From NCBI GenBank assembly GCA_023512835.1, contig CM042088.1, forward strand, positions 496,001-560,000: DNA of 64,000 bases, written 5' to 3'. The position numbers and the translations under genes were made by a program. Below, in pieces: positions 54,403-64,000 of this stretch. The DNA is from Taxillus chinensis. Lineage: Eukaryota > Streptophyta > Magnoliopsida > Santalales > Loranthaceae. A model generated the notes under the pieces. The model ran no database searches and was not told the DNA's origin. It saw nothing but the letters and a program-made list of their open reading frames with translations. How positions within the stretch are numbered: position 1 is the stretch's first letter; every line of letters starts with the position of its first letter.

Positions 54403-54706
54403 ATGGCAGGACCAAGCTCATTGATGGCCGATGATATATGCAACATTGTCCTGGGATTCATCATCGATTGGGAAGCCATAGGCGACGCCAAAGTCAGCTG
54501 GCTAGACGAATTCAGAAGTCACCTCGATGAAACCGGTATTGCATCTGTCTGCTCAGGGATGCAAGACTTGCTGATAGAAGATGTCTCGGAATTGTATGAG
54601 ACCATGGCATTCGCTGGAGACGACCTTGTAGGAACTGTACACGGAGTGGAGATTCGAATCTCTGCCGAAACGCTCCGAAATGCACTTCCACTCCCGAAAG
54701 GTAACC
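54403..54706 (+). pseudogene. EX ORF3 start: plant mobile-domain-like, cut by E6
   Basis: The ATG at 54403 gives MAGPSSLMADDICNIVLGFI. The segment contains DWEAIGDAKVSWLDEFRSHL and GVEIRISAETLRNALPLPKG, which align over their whole length with the E3 ORF3 start (DWSGISDPPAWLHEV, IKITPQVIRDVFNLPAG) at modest identity. The E6 LTR truncates it at codon 101. The rest of ORF3 should lie beyond E6, outside the window. Confidence 0.75.
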
Positions 54707-56132
54707 TGTTGGATCAAGCCCGAATTTGGATCATGCTGATAAAGCCCAATATAATTTGATTTGAGATCTTTTGTGTTTCTTTGATCATTGCGAAGATATG
54801 TTATTAATCCGGAGATACACTCGTGAGAGCAAAGCTAAGGACAGGATACATAATCCTGATCCGGACAAGAGTGAGTGTCGTCAAACACTTGGTAAATAAC
54901 CAAGTCACAAATACATACGAAATAAGGAACATTCGTGCGGACTAAGAACTTAAAAGCTACGGATTACGGAATCTGCTCTTAATATCTGAAACGTAAGTCA
55001 AACTAATGCGGAGTAAGAATCTTGGTCTACAAGGTCGCACGAAGTAAAAGAGTCAACACGGAGCTAAAAGTTAAGTCTTTCACTCAAGTGAACTAAAGTA
55101 AAGAAGACACGGAGTAAGGCATCCGAGTCTTCCATACATACGGAGTAAGAAAGTACTGATGCGGAATAAGGACTCGAGTACTTATTCGCACGGAGTAAGG
55201 AACTTAGATGCGGAGTAAGGAATCCGGACCACTCACTCATGCGGAGTAAGGATGTGCTAGTACGGAGTAAGCCATCCGATCCTTTAGACTCGCATAGAGT
55301 AAGAAACTTACATACGGAGTAAGGAACTTACATACGGATTAAGGAACTTACATACGGAGTAAGGAAGCGCTGATACGGAATAAGCACCTCCGACCTTCTC
55401 ATTCACACGGAGTAAGGAAGCGCTGACACGGACTAAGGATTCCAGTACCAAATAGATACGGAGTAAGCAACCACTGACACGGAGTAAGGTTCCGAGCTTC
55501 ATTAGCTACGGAGTAAGGAAAATTACACCGGACCAAGAAGATGCTGCTTCAACTTAACCGCATTTAAGATTATCAGCTCGTGGTGTCCCGATGTAAGACA
55601 AACTTGTTGAGAACCTGAAGAATCTTACACGTGGATCACCCAGATATGTGGACACAACTTTAATTATATTTGGGAACTCACAAAGGCACTTATACTCTTC
55701 AAACCCAAGATCTTGAGCTCCACAAACCGCAGCAGTCAAGGCGGAAAGACTTCGAGGAATAGTTAGTCTTGACGCATTCCGGAACTACAAGTTCCAAGGT
55801 TGTCTTTTAGGAATGTTTTTGTATAAATATTTATACTTGTATATGTAAAGTAGTGTGCGAAAAAGCCTGAATCAATACTATGTATGCACAAGAGTTCAAA
55901 GAGATAATATAGGCTAGAGTGTGAATCCTTTTGTAAACAGAGTGTAAAAGAGTCTTGCTTCTATTTTGTTGTATTTATTTTTTGATAATAAAACAAAATA
56001 CTTCCATTATCTGGTTATCTTCCAGATGATTCTATGACTTAACTAGATAAGTGTTTGTGTCATAAGAGAATATAGAGAGTTTGGATAAGAGCCTATTCAC
56101 CCCCCCCCCCCTCGGGCTCCAAGGGACCATCA
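54707..56132 (+). repeat. E6 5' LTR with CGGAGTAAG arrays
   Basis: The LTR is 1426 bp, from TGTTGGATC to GGGACCATCA. Some twenty degenerate CGGAGTAAGGA motifs lie at about 55010-55520. The same motif, inverted, is in the E3 LTR. A thirteen-base C run lies at 56100-56112. Confidence 0.9.
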
Positions 56133-56134
56133 AG

Positions 56135-56146
56135 TGGTATCAAAGC
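56135..56146 (+). other. E6 primer binding site
   Basis: TGGTATCAAAGC, the same variant as E3, two bases after the LTR. Confidence 0.87.
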
Positions 56147-56193
56147 AAGTTCTATTTGTTCTAAGTAGAGATCCCACTCTTTCACTCTCAAGA

Positions 56194-58482
56194 ATGGCCG
56201 AAGAAAGCGGTATGCTATTCAACACTCGCCTTAACTCCAGGAGGTGCACAAAAGCCCATCCCGAATCGAAGCGGCGGTGAAAACGTCGACCCACCTCAAC
56301 CTCTTGCTGCCTCCACCGCTCAACCACGGAGTTCGGTTTTACTCGACAAAACCGCCCAAATTCACAATGAGCTTTTCTCCCAGTGGAAAGCTCGCATGAA
56401 GAAGTTCATGGTATGCCATGACCATCTCATGTAGCCCTATCTTCATCAGGAGATTCCAATTCCGATGACTATCGGAGAACATGGAGTTAGAAGGCCAAAG
56501 ACGGATGCCGAACTTACCAACGATGAAAGAGCCTGGCAGTGTGCTAGCGAAAAGGCTCTAGCTTACGTTACATCTTCTTTGGATTCCGAGGCTTTCACGG
56601 ACGTCCAGGGCTGCACGTCAGCAAAAGCTGTCTGGGATAAACTGACAATCCTCTATGAGGGAAGTCAGTCTCAGATGCAAAACGTGATATGTGCTCTTAG
56701 ACAGAACTTTGAGAGTTTCAATCACAAACCTGGCGAATCCCTTGAGAGTATCTATCGGAGATTTGGCAAGCTCATTCTAGAGCTAAAAACTATCAATGAA
56801 CACTACACTCGGTCTCAAATCAATGACAAGTTCTTTCGATCCTTGCCGGATCGCTACTACTCCAAGCACTCCAGATGCAAGCCGACAAAACGGCCGTTTC
56901 GCGCCCTTGAAGAGATATACGGAGAGCTTCGAACTCATGAGGTCAGATTCAGATACACTGACCGTGATGAGAAAATAGCTTGGAAAGAAAAAAGGGTAGC
57001 CCTCAAAGCTACGGAATGCTCCAAGAATCATCAAGAGGATGATACGGATGAGTCGAAGATTCGACTGGGACGCGAAGAGGAAATAGCTCTTCTTGTTAAA
57101 TCCTTTGAACGTTTCCTTCGGAAAAGTAGAAAAGGATTCAGAAGAGGCTCCTCATCATCGAAGGAAGGAACGATCGGAGTCGAGCTCCCAAGAATGCTTT
57201 AATTGTGGGAAACCCGATTCTTGGGCAAGGAATGCAGATCCAAAACTAAGACGGCAGAGAAAAGTGACAAGGTTACTCCTCGACGTACCACCTCGGACAA
57301 CAAGAAAAACAAGAGGTAGGCGTTCGTGACAAAGTACATCGGTGGCTCGGAAGAAGAGGAGGAATCCTCGGATGATGAGCCAACTCCTAAGCCGAACGTC
57401 CGCCTCATGGCAAATCTTGAGGTACCTTCTATCTCCTGAGCTCATGAGTAAAATAGAATCTCTTGTTATTGAACGTGATCATGAAAAGAATGAGAGACTA
57501 ATAATTACTCAAATGTACAAAGATATGGAAAGTCGAATAAACGTCTTGAATTTACTATTGCTAGACTTGAAAAAGACATAGGCGACTTTAGAGGAAAAGA
57601 AGCTTGGTATCGGGATCTAAGGGTTGAAAATCATTTGCTAAATACCAATCTCTTAGGCGTAAAAGTTATTGTAAAAAGACTCGAGAATGAACTAGAACAG
57701 GAAAAGGAAATAAATCGCAAGTGGCTTAAATCCGGGGAAATAGCCTCTTCATTTAGGACTGATCCTGGATAATGTTCGAGTCAAACCTAGCCTAGGTTCA
57801 GAATCATCAACCTCCAATGCTCAAGCTACCGAGTGTCCTCCGGATTTCACTCCAAAACTAACCAACTTATATCCTGTTAGTACATCTAAACCGTTGGATG
57901 GTTTCATTTCGGGTGGCACCATAGTTTATGACTATGGAGTTGAGGCTGATCTTGCACTTCCGAAGGGTAGCACCCGTAACTAATGATGAAGGGAAGGCTG
58001 CTGCAGTTAAAGCCAAAACTGTAGCACCCAAAAAGAAAGGAAAGGCTAAGGCTGACGCATCTAGGGCCAAGAGCGCGTCACCCAAGCGCAATGGATTAGG
58101 CCACAGGGAACAGAGTAGAAAGTCTGTAAAATCTAAGAGACCTGTATCCCCTGTTTGTACTCTGCATTATAGTGTCTGTTCCATCTGTAGGGAAATAGGT
58201 CATTATCACTATGAATGTTGGAGTTTATCTGATAACTGGCTTTGTAATCAAATTCGTACCAATAAAGATCAGTTCAATAAAAAGGGTTCTTCGAGCAAAA
58301 CAAAAGCTAAACCTCAAAGGAGTGTCTCTCCTAAGATAACCCAAATAAAAGAAGCAGCTAAACCTAACAAATTAAAGTCAACTTGGAGAGCTAAAAGTCC
58401 TAGCAAAGTCAAATCCGAAACTGTTGACATTACTGTTGTTCTTTCTAACCGCCCGAAACAAGTTTGGGCACCAAAAGTGTAA
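56194..58482 (+). pseudogene. gag: E6 gag, badly broken
   Basis: ATG 56194 starts MAEESGMLFNTRLNS as in E3. Frame changes follow, then a main frame 56465-57202 (EKALAYVTSSLDSEAFTDVQ, GESLESIYRRFGKL). The knuckle reads CFNCGKPDSWARNADP, losing the His and last Cys. Coiled-coil sequence at 57440-57760 is in several frames. A second, intact CCHC (CSICREIGHYHYEC) lies in frame 57928-58482. Basic C-terminal tail. Confidence 0.82.
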
Positions 58483-58527
58483 ACTGTTGTCTTTCAGGAG
58501 CATCTCTGGAATGCACTGCCGGATCAC

Positions 58528-60246
58528 TTGAACTTAAAGATCAATCAAAGCAAGTGGATCCTCGATAATGGATGCTCCGGACATATGACGGATGATCAGA
58601 CTCTGCTTGTAGAAGTTAATGAAAAACGAGGTCCATCTGTTTCATATGGTGACAACAGCAAAGGTAAGACTGTCGGGTATGGCACTTTAACCAACGGCTG
58701 TGTATCAATCACTAGAGTTGCACTAGTCGAAGGTTTGAAGCATAATTTGCTAAGTGTCAGTAATTTATGTGATAAAGGATTTACTATTTCCTTTATGTCC
58801 AACATCTGTTCAGTAAGGGAAAACTTATCCAGAGATGTAAAGTTATCCGGATCAAGAAATGGGGACATATACTCAGTGGTCTTAAGAAATAATTCTTCTG
58901 ACCCTGTATGCTTCCTCACTAAAGCTTCAGATGAAGATAGTTGGTTATGGCACAAGCGATGCGCACATTTAAACTTTAAGACACTGTCTAAGTTAGCATC
59001 ACTTGATCTTGTCACTAGTCTACCTAAACTCAAATACTCCAGAGACACTCTCTGTCGAGAATGCCAACTCGGCAAACAGACCAAACATAGCTTTAAGAGC
59101 AAATCAGTTAATTCAATAACTGCTCCTCTGCAACTTCTTCATATGGACCTCTGTGGTCCTATTTCTGTTCCTTCGCTGGCTGGTGCGAGATATACCCTTG
59201 TGGTTATCGATGATTTCACCAGATACACATGGGTGATGTTCCTGGAATCAAAGGATCAAACTTTTGAGCATCTTGTAGATCTTTTCAACTAGATAAGCAA
59301 CTCACAAGGACTGAGCATAAAGAGCATCAGGAGTGATCATGGTACAGAATTTGATTTTTCAGATATGAGATCATATTGTTCTGAATAGGGCATTCAGCAT
59401 GACTTCTCTGCGCCCAGAACTTCACAACAAAATGGGGTAGTTGAGCGCAAGAATCGTACTTTAGTCGAGGCTGGTAGATCTATGTTAGCAGGGGCAACGC
59501 TTCCTCTCAGTCTATGGGCTGAAGCTATGTCCACTGCCTTCTATGTTCAGAACAGAACTCTAATAAATAAATCTACCATGAAAATACCCTATGAGATGTG
59601 GAGAGGATGAAAGCCTTCAATTTCACATTTCAGAGCTTTTGGGTGTACTTGCTATATATTGATAAATGGCAAAGAAACCCGGAATAAATTTGAACCAAAA
59701 TCTGATGATGGGATTTTTGTCGGGTACTCATTACATAGCAAGGCTTATCAGGTCTTCAATAGAAAACTTTTTAAAGTTGAAAAATCTATCCATGTGACTT
59801 TTGATGAAGCTAATCTTGATTGGTCAAAAGTTGTTTCTTCAAGTTCTAATGTGCAGGTCCCGGACAGCAACATCGATTACTCGAAGTTTATGAATGTTCC
59901 TGATACACATTCTGACCAACCACGTGGCATCAGCGAAGCACAAAGAAATTATATGGATGATGCTACGGATGATTCGGACTCAGGACTACCGTTAAGCTCC
60001 AGACATACTCCTACGGATACCCAAAATTCCGGAGCACCTTCAAGTCCGTCCGGACCAGTTAACACTGAAAGAAACAGTGTTGAAGAACCACCTAGCTCTA
60101 CCGTACCTTCTAATACGGAAACATTTGGTCCAGAAGAAGCTCAACCAGCAAATACGCCTGAACCACCTAACCTAGAGAGCTTCAAATTATTCAAGATCAA
60201 CCATCACATGCACAGAATTACAGATGGACCTGAAATCATCTCTTAG
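58528..60246 (+). pseudogene. pol: E6 pol: protease and integrase
   Basis: The frame 58528-59292 has SKWILDNGCSGHMTDD (the DSG is DNG) followed by integrase HHCC (WLWHKRCAHLN, LCRECQLGK) and MDLCGPISVP. A TAG at 59290 and another at about 59386 interrupt. RSDHGTEFDF and QQNGVVERKNRTL keep the second Asp and Glu. After a third break the C-terminal tail frame is 59659-60246. Confidence 0.88.
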
Positions 60247-60251
60247 ATCAA

Positions 60252-61757
60252 GTGATTGGTGATCCTACTGTTGGTGTAAAAACAAGAGCAGCCCCCTCCA
60301 ACATGTGTTTTTACATGTGTTTTCTATCTCAAATCGAACGAAAGGTGGTGGATGAAGCTCTTCGAGATTCGAATTGGATAGAAGCCATGCAAGAAGAGTT
60401 GAATCAATTTACGAGAAATAATGTGTGGACTCTAGTACCACGGCCTAAGTTTCAGCAAGTCATAGGAGTTAAATGGGTGTTCCGGAACAAACTTGATACG
60501 GATGGAATTGTAATCCGGAACAAAGCCAGACTGGTAGCCAAAGGATATCGTCAAGAAGAAGGAATAGACTATGATGAGACCTTTGCTCCGGTGGCAAGAC
60601 TTGAGGCAATCCGAATGTTTCTGGCGTATGCTTCATATGAAAACTTCATAGTTTATCAAATGGACGTCAAGAGTGCATTCCTGAATGGGGATCTTCAGGA
60701 GGAGGTGTACGTTGAACAACCTCCAGGTTTCATTGAACCCAAGGCTGGACATCTGGTTTACAAACTAAGGAAGACTTTGTATGGATTGAAGCAAGCTCCA
60801 AGAGCCTGGTACGACACACTTTCGGAATTCTTACTTGCTCACAACTTTCAAAAAGGGAAGATTGACACCACGCTATTCTTATGGAAAGAGAAAGGACATA
60901 CTCTGATTGTACAGATATACGTGGATGATATCATTTTCGGATCAACTAATCCAAAACTTTGTGATGAATTCGCCAAGTTGATGACTGACAAGTTTGAGAT
61001 GAGTATGATGGGAGAACTGTCCTACTTCCTTGGGATCGAAGTCAAACAACTGAAGGAAGGGACCTTCATAAACCAAGCTAAGTATACTCGCGACTTAATC
61101 AAGAAGTTTGGTATGGAAGGTTCGTCTCCCGGCAAAACTCCAATGCCAGTCAATGGCAAGTTAGACCCAGATGTTGATGGCAAATCAGTGAATGTGACTG
61201 AGTACAGAGGGATGATTGGATCCTTGCTGTATCTCAAAGGGACAATTAATTTGGGACTTTGGTACCCACAAGAGTCCAACTTCGCCTTATCCGGATATTC
61301 TGATGCTGATTTTGCCGGGTGTCGCATAGACAGGAAAAGCACCAGTGGTACATGCCAATTCCTTGGAAACAGATTGATCTCTTGGTTCAGTAAGAAGCAG
61401 AATTCCGTATCAACATCTACTGCTGAAGTGGAATATATAGCTGCTGGGAGTTGCTGCACACAGCTTCTCTGGATGTAGAGTTAACTTACTGACTACGGCT
61501 TCAACATGACATCTGTTCCACTCTACTGTGACAATGCCAGTGCTATTGCTATCATCAATAATCCCATCATGCATCCAAAGACAAAACATATTGAGGTCAG
61601 GCATCATTTCATTCGCAATCATGTTCATAAAAAGCACATATCCCTGGAACATGTTGCTACTGAAGATCAACTGGCGGATATACTTACAAAGCCCCTACCT
61701 GATGTAAGATTTTCTGAACTTCTTCTCAAATTAGGTATGCTTGACTTTTATGCATAG
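60252..61757 (+). pseudogene. pol: E6 pol: reverse transcriptase and RNase H
   Basis: Frame 60252-61478 holds [66 protein letters not shown] and [23 protein letters not shown] joins across an in-frame deletion of 36 codons present in E3 and EX. RNase H ([16 protein letters not shown]) runs into a TAG at 61476, then the rest (YCDNASAIAIINNPIMH, DQLADILTKPL) is open to 61757. Confidence 0.92.
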
Positions 61758-62684
61758 CTTCTCACCTGTTATCCATCAGTAGTTGTTTTCAGAACATGCA
61801 TTGTGCTTTTATCGATAGTAGTAAATACATACTGATCTTTATGATGATCATACTTACTGTTTAATATGCTTCATGCTTCTCATATTGATAGCAACTTCAT
61901 AAATGGGAGGATGCTTGCATTTCCCGACTGAAGTCGTTTAAGCAAACATGATTAAAGTTTATATGATTAACCTCATTCCTGGTTTCATGATCTTAATTTT
62001 CACTGATCACCACATGCTTGTTCATTTAGATTACTCTATTAACATGTATTCTTGAAGAAATGAAATGGGTTAGCTCGAGAATGCCTGGTGGATGAATACA
62101 CAATCGCGATCGATCACCAAGTATAGTTTCCTAAAAGGATAGACCGTGCTGAATTTCTTTAAGCCGGAAAGGTCTACCGAGAGGATTGCACAATCTACGG
62201 GGGAAAATGCTTTATAAATTATTCAAGTAATACCCCCCGTATATGTCTCATGACCTCTTTCCTGGTTGTCTATTCGAGGGGGAGCCTTTCAATGAGAGGA
62301 TTGAATGATCTACGGGGGAGCCTAAGCTTCATCTATTACCTCAGTAATATTCCCCTAATATGTCTCAGATACTCCCTCCTCTGATCCTTTACTTCCGGAT
62401 CTGACTGGACATGCGTTGTTGAAACAGAATTGCGGCATGCTTGGATGTAGTTTTTTTTCTTCAACCATGCATTTTAATCGGATAATCAACTGCTTGCTTT
62501 TGACATGTGTCCACTTCCTCATTTTTCACTCATGAGTCCTCGTTTGGTCAAATCATATGATTTTTAATTAATCTTAGCTACGTCGTTCAGCAGGACAGTT
62601 TCGCTATGTTGACCTATATGAACTTGTGTATTTATTATCTAACATATGCCCTGATTCGATCACGTTGATCATTCTCTAGTATGT
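61758..62684 (+). other. E6 post-pol spacer
   Basis: No ORF. PPT-like purine tracts occur at about 62197-62206 (ACGGGGGAAAA), 62275-62285 (GAGGGGGAGCC) and 62316-62322. The middle one matches the E3 spacer near 38450. It is truncated by E7. Confidence 0.7.
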
Positions 62685-64000
62685 TGATAACGTGCATTTT
62701 ATGCCGTTATTCTAGTGTTTATTTAGGATGTTTAAGAGCATGATTAGAGCCTTATTGCTTCATATATCATATATATTTGCTCTAACCCCTAGGAAGATGC
62801 TAGTTGCAAATACATGCGCTTTTAAGCTGTTTTGGCAGGTTTTGGACCTCACTTTTGACATAGTAGATGACCTCAAACAATTGGCGTGCAAGAACAAAAG
62901 TTGCTTGGAATGATGTCCTCTACCTACCAGGAGAAATTTCAGAGCATTTGGAGCTAATTTGGAGTTGCACGTGAATTCACCCATATCACGTGCAAGCCTA
63001 TTTTTGCCTCTCAGGCCTATACATGATGCAAGGAAGCTTGGGGTGAAGTTTGAGCTGATTTGGAGGTGCACGTGAATTCACCATATCACGTGCAAATTGG
63101 CGTGCAGAGATATTTTTGGACCGATCCAATCGTTTTTCCATGCTGATCATTTGTTCCTAAAGGCCCAAGTCCAAATTGTGGATGGAAGATAGAGTTTTTA
63201 ATGTTTCGAGTGTTACTTATCAAAACTACGTCGTTTTGATAAGTGGGCTAGGTTACACACCTCAAGGCCCATCCAAACTCTATAAATAAGAGCTCCACGC
63301 CCTCTGCTATGCAAGCCTAACCCCCCTACACGTTTTATAGAGAGAGAGAGAGGCTCCACGACTTGGAGGTGCTCCTTGACCTAGGAGAGCAGCCGTCGCA
63401 GCAGCGGTCCGTCCGGATTTTGGAGCCTGGATTTGAAGCTTTGCTTGTGCGCGTGATCAAGAAGAAGATGTTTAGCTTTTCTGCTATAGTTTTGCTTGTA
63501 ATCATGCGTGAGTAGTTCTTTTAATCTAGGGGGAGCAATGTAGCCCCCCTTGTTGTTTTGCTTGTGTTTATGAATATTGGGTTTGGATGATTGAGTTTTG
63601 CATGTTTTATGAATCTGTTCTTAATTCTATCTTTGGATGTACACCTTGGTATTTTTAGCCCTAGTCCGGGGCGGATTGAGATTCATAACTTATTTGTGAT
63701 TGGTGTGATCATTATCCTTTTGCAAGTATGATTTATTGGCTTTGCATGTTTGTGTGTTTAGATGACCATTCTGGCATACAACTCTTAAAAGGACCTCAAT
63801 GACCATTTGTTGTCCTTGGCTTATGTTTAGCATGTTTTCAATCGACAACCCTAATATCATGAACCAGGAGAGATAACATAGGGAGGTGAAATTGTGACCC
63901 TAGATGCCTTTAATCCTTGAAACTTAATCCTAAAATCAGTTTACTTTCTTTGTTTGTTCGGAAAACCAAATAAAAATTAGATCTTTAGTTTAAAAAAAGA
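62685..64000 (+). mobile_element. E7: LTR element of the solo-LTR family, cut by window end
   Basis: Starts TGATAACGTGCATTTTATGCC and resembles the solo LTR at 35348-36852 in inverted orientation. It has a block (62790-63110) homologous to the U3 of the E1 and E4 LTRs, one perfect ACGT palindrome (63219-63240), a TATA box (63281-63290) and a short GA run (about 63340-63351). No ORF is seen. Left flank TATGT; the right end is beyond the window. Confidence 0.8.
63219..63290 (+). promoter_or_regulatory. E7 core promoter: palindrome and TATA box
   Basis: Perfect ATCAAAAC-N6-GTTTTGAT at 63219-63240 and TATAAATAAG at 63281-63290. Same order as in the chromovirus LTRs although the surrounding LTR differs. 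Confidence 0.7.

Larger units (their letters stand above)
21490..54706 (+). mobile_element. EX: Sirevirus-like Ty1/copia element, split by E3 and cut by E6
   Basis: The span has 5' LTR (21490-22325 plus 46134-47054), a PBS, a large coiled-coil gag, a decayed integrase, RT-RNase H, a long spacer and the start of a third ORF. The copia order (INT before RT), tRNA-Met PBS, large Gag with coiled coil, and long post-pol region point to the Sirevirus (SIRE/Maximus) lineage. The 3' LTR is not in the window: E6 interrupts ORF3 at 54707 and the rest should lie downstream. The bases 22326-46133 within this span belong to E3. Confidence 0.82.
54707..62684 (+). mobile_element. E6: Sirevirus-like Ty1/copia related to E3, cut by E7
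   Basis: Plus-strand element in EX ORF3. The 5' LTR starts TGTTGGATCAAGCCCG and PBS, gag, PR, INT, RT and RNase H follow. The 3' part, any ORF3 and the 3' LTR are beyond E7 and the window edge. Left flank is TAACC (54702-54706), and the partner duplication is not visible. It is similar to E3 throughout pol but more decayed. Confidence 0.88.

Overview
This 64 kb window looks like repeat-dense intergenic DNA from a flowering plant, probably a eudicot. The evidence is plant-type LTR retrotransposons primed by initiator tRNA-Met (TGGTATCAGAGC-like sites), plant telomere-like AAACCCTAA boxes in the LTRs, a TRIM of a type common in dicots, and no bacterial gene organisation. I could not recognise any host gene, tRNA or rRNA. 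Practically every base belongs to nested LTR retrotransposons. The species cannot be named from the sequence.

Layout. The backbone (E0) is a decayed plus-strand Ty3/gypsy chromovirus (Tekay/Del-like) that starts before base 1. Its LTR is 1-1351, its leader is split into 1352-1451 and 10474-10835, and its gag is split into 10836-11349 and 20502-21272. E1 is a full-length plus-strand relative of the same family at 1452-10473, with a perfect 5-bp target duplication AACAT. It sits in the E0 leader. A TRIM (11350-11854) and a minus-strand relative E2 (11858-20501) sit in the E0 gag. E1 and E2 face each other and make a giant inverted repeat. A fragment of another LTR (Y, 21273-21489) interrupts the E0 protease region.

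From 21490 on, Ty1/copia elements of the Sirevirus (SIRE/Maximus) type dominate. Plus-strand copia EX begins at 21490. Its 5' LTR is split by minus-strand copia E3 (22326-46133; target duplication ACTAT/ACTAC). E3 is itself split by a minus-strand Tekay-like element E4 (25134-34322; perfect duplication ACTTT) and by a 1.5 kb solo LTR (35348-36852; perfect duplication AGGAC). EX resumes at 46134 with gag, integrase and RT-RNase H, followed by a spacer and the start of a third ORF. A plus-strand relative of E3, called E6, interrupts that ORF at 54707. E6 is in turn cut at 62685 by E7, a new LTR element of the same family as the solo LTR, which runs out of the window.

The most interesting content is the third ORF carried between pol and the 3' LTR of E3. 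It is about 2.7 kb when the two later insertions are ignored. Its N-terminal half resembles the plant transposon-associated mobile-domain type, and its C-terminal half is a Ulp1/SENP-like C48 cysteine protease with His, Asp, Gln and Cys in order. EX carries the start of a homologous ORF in the same position, with what looks like its own TATA box. Other points are a palindromic ACGT element shared by LTRs of unrelated families, sequence modules shared between the gypsy LTRs and the E7/solo-LTR family, and a stop codon at the same gag site in E2 and E4. Nearly all coding regions carry stops or frameshifts. E4 is the best preserved.
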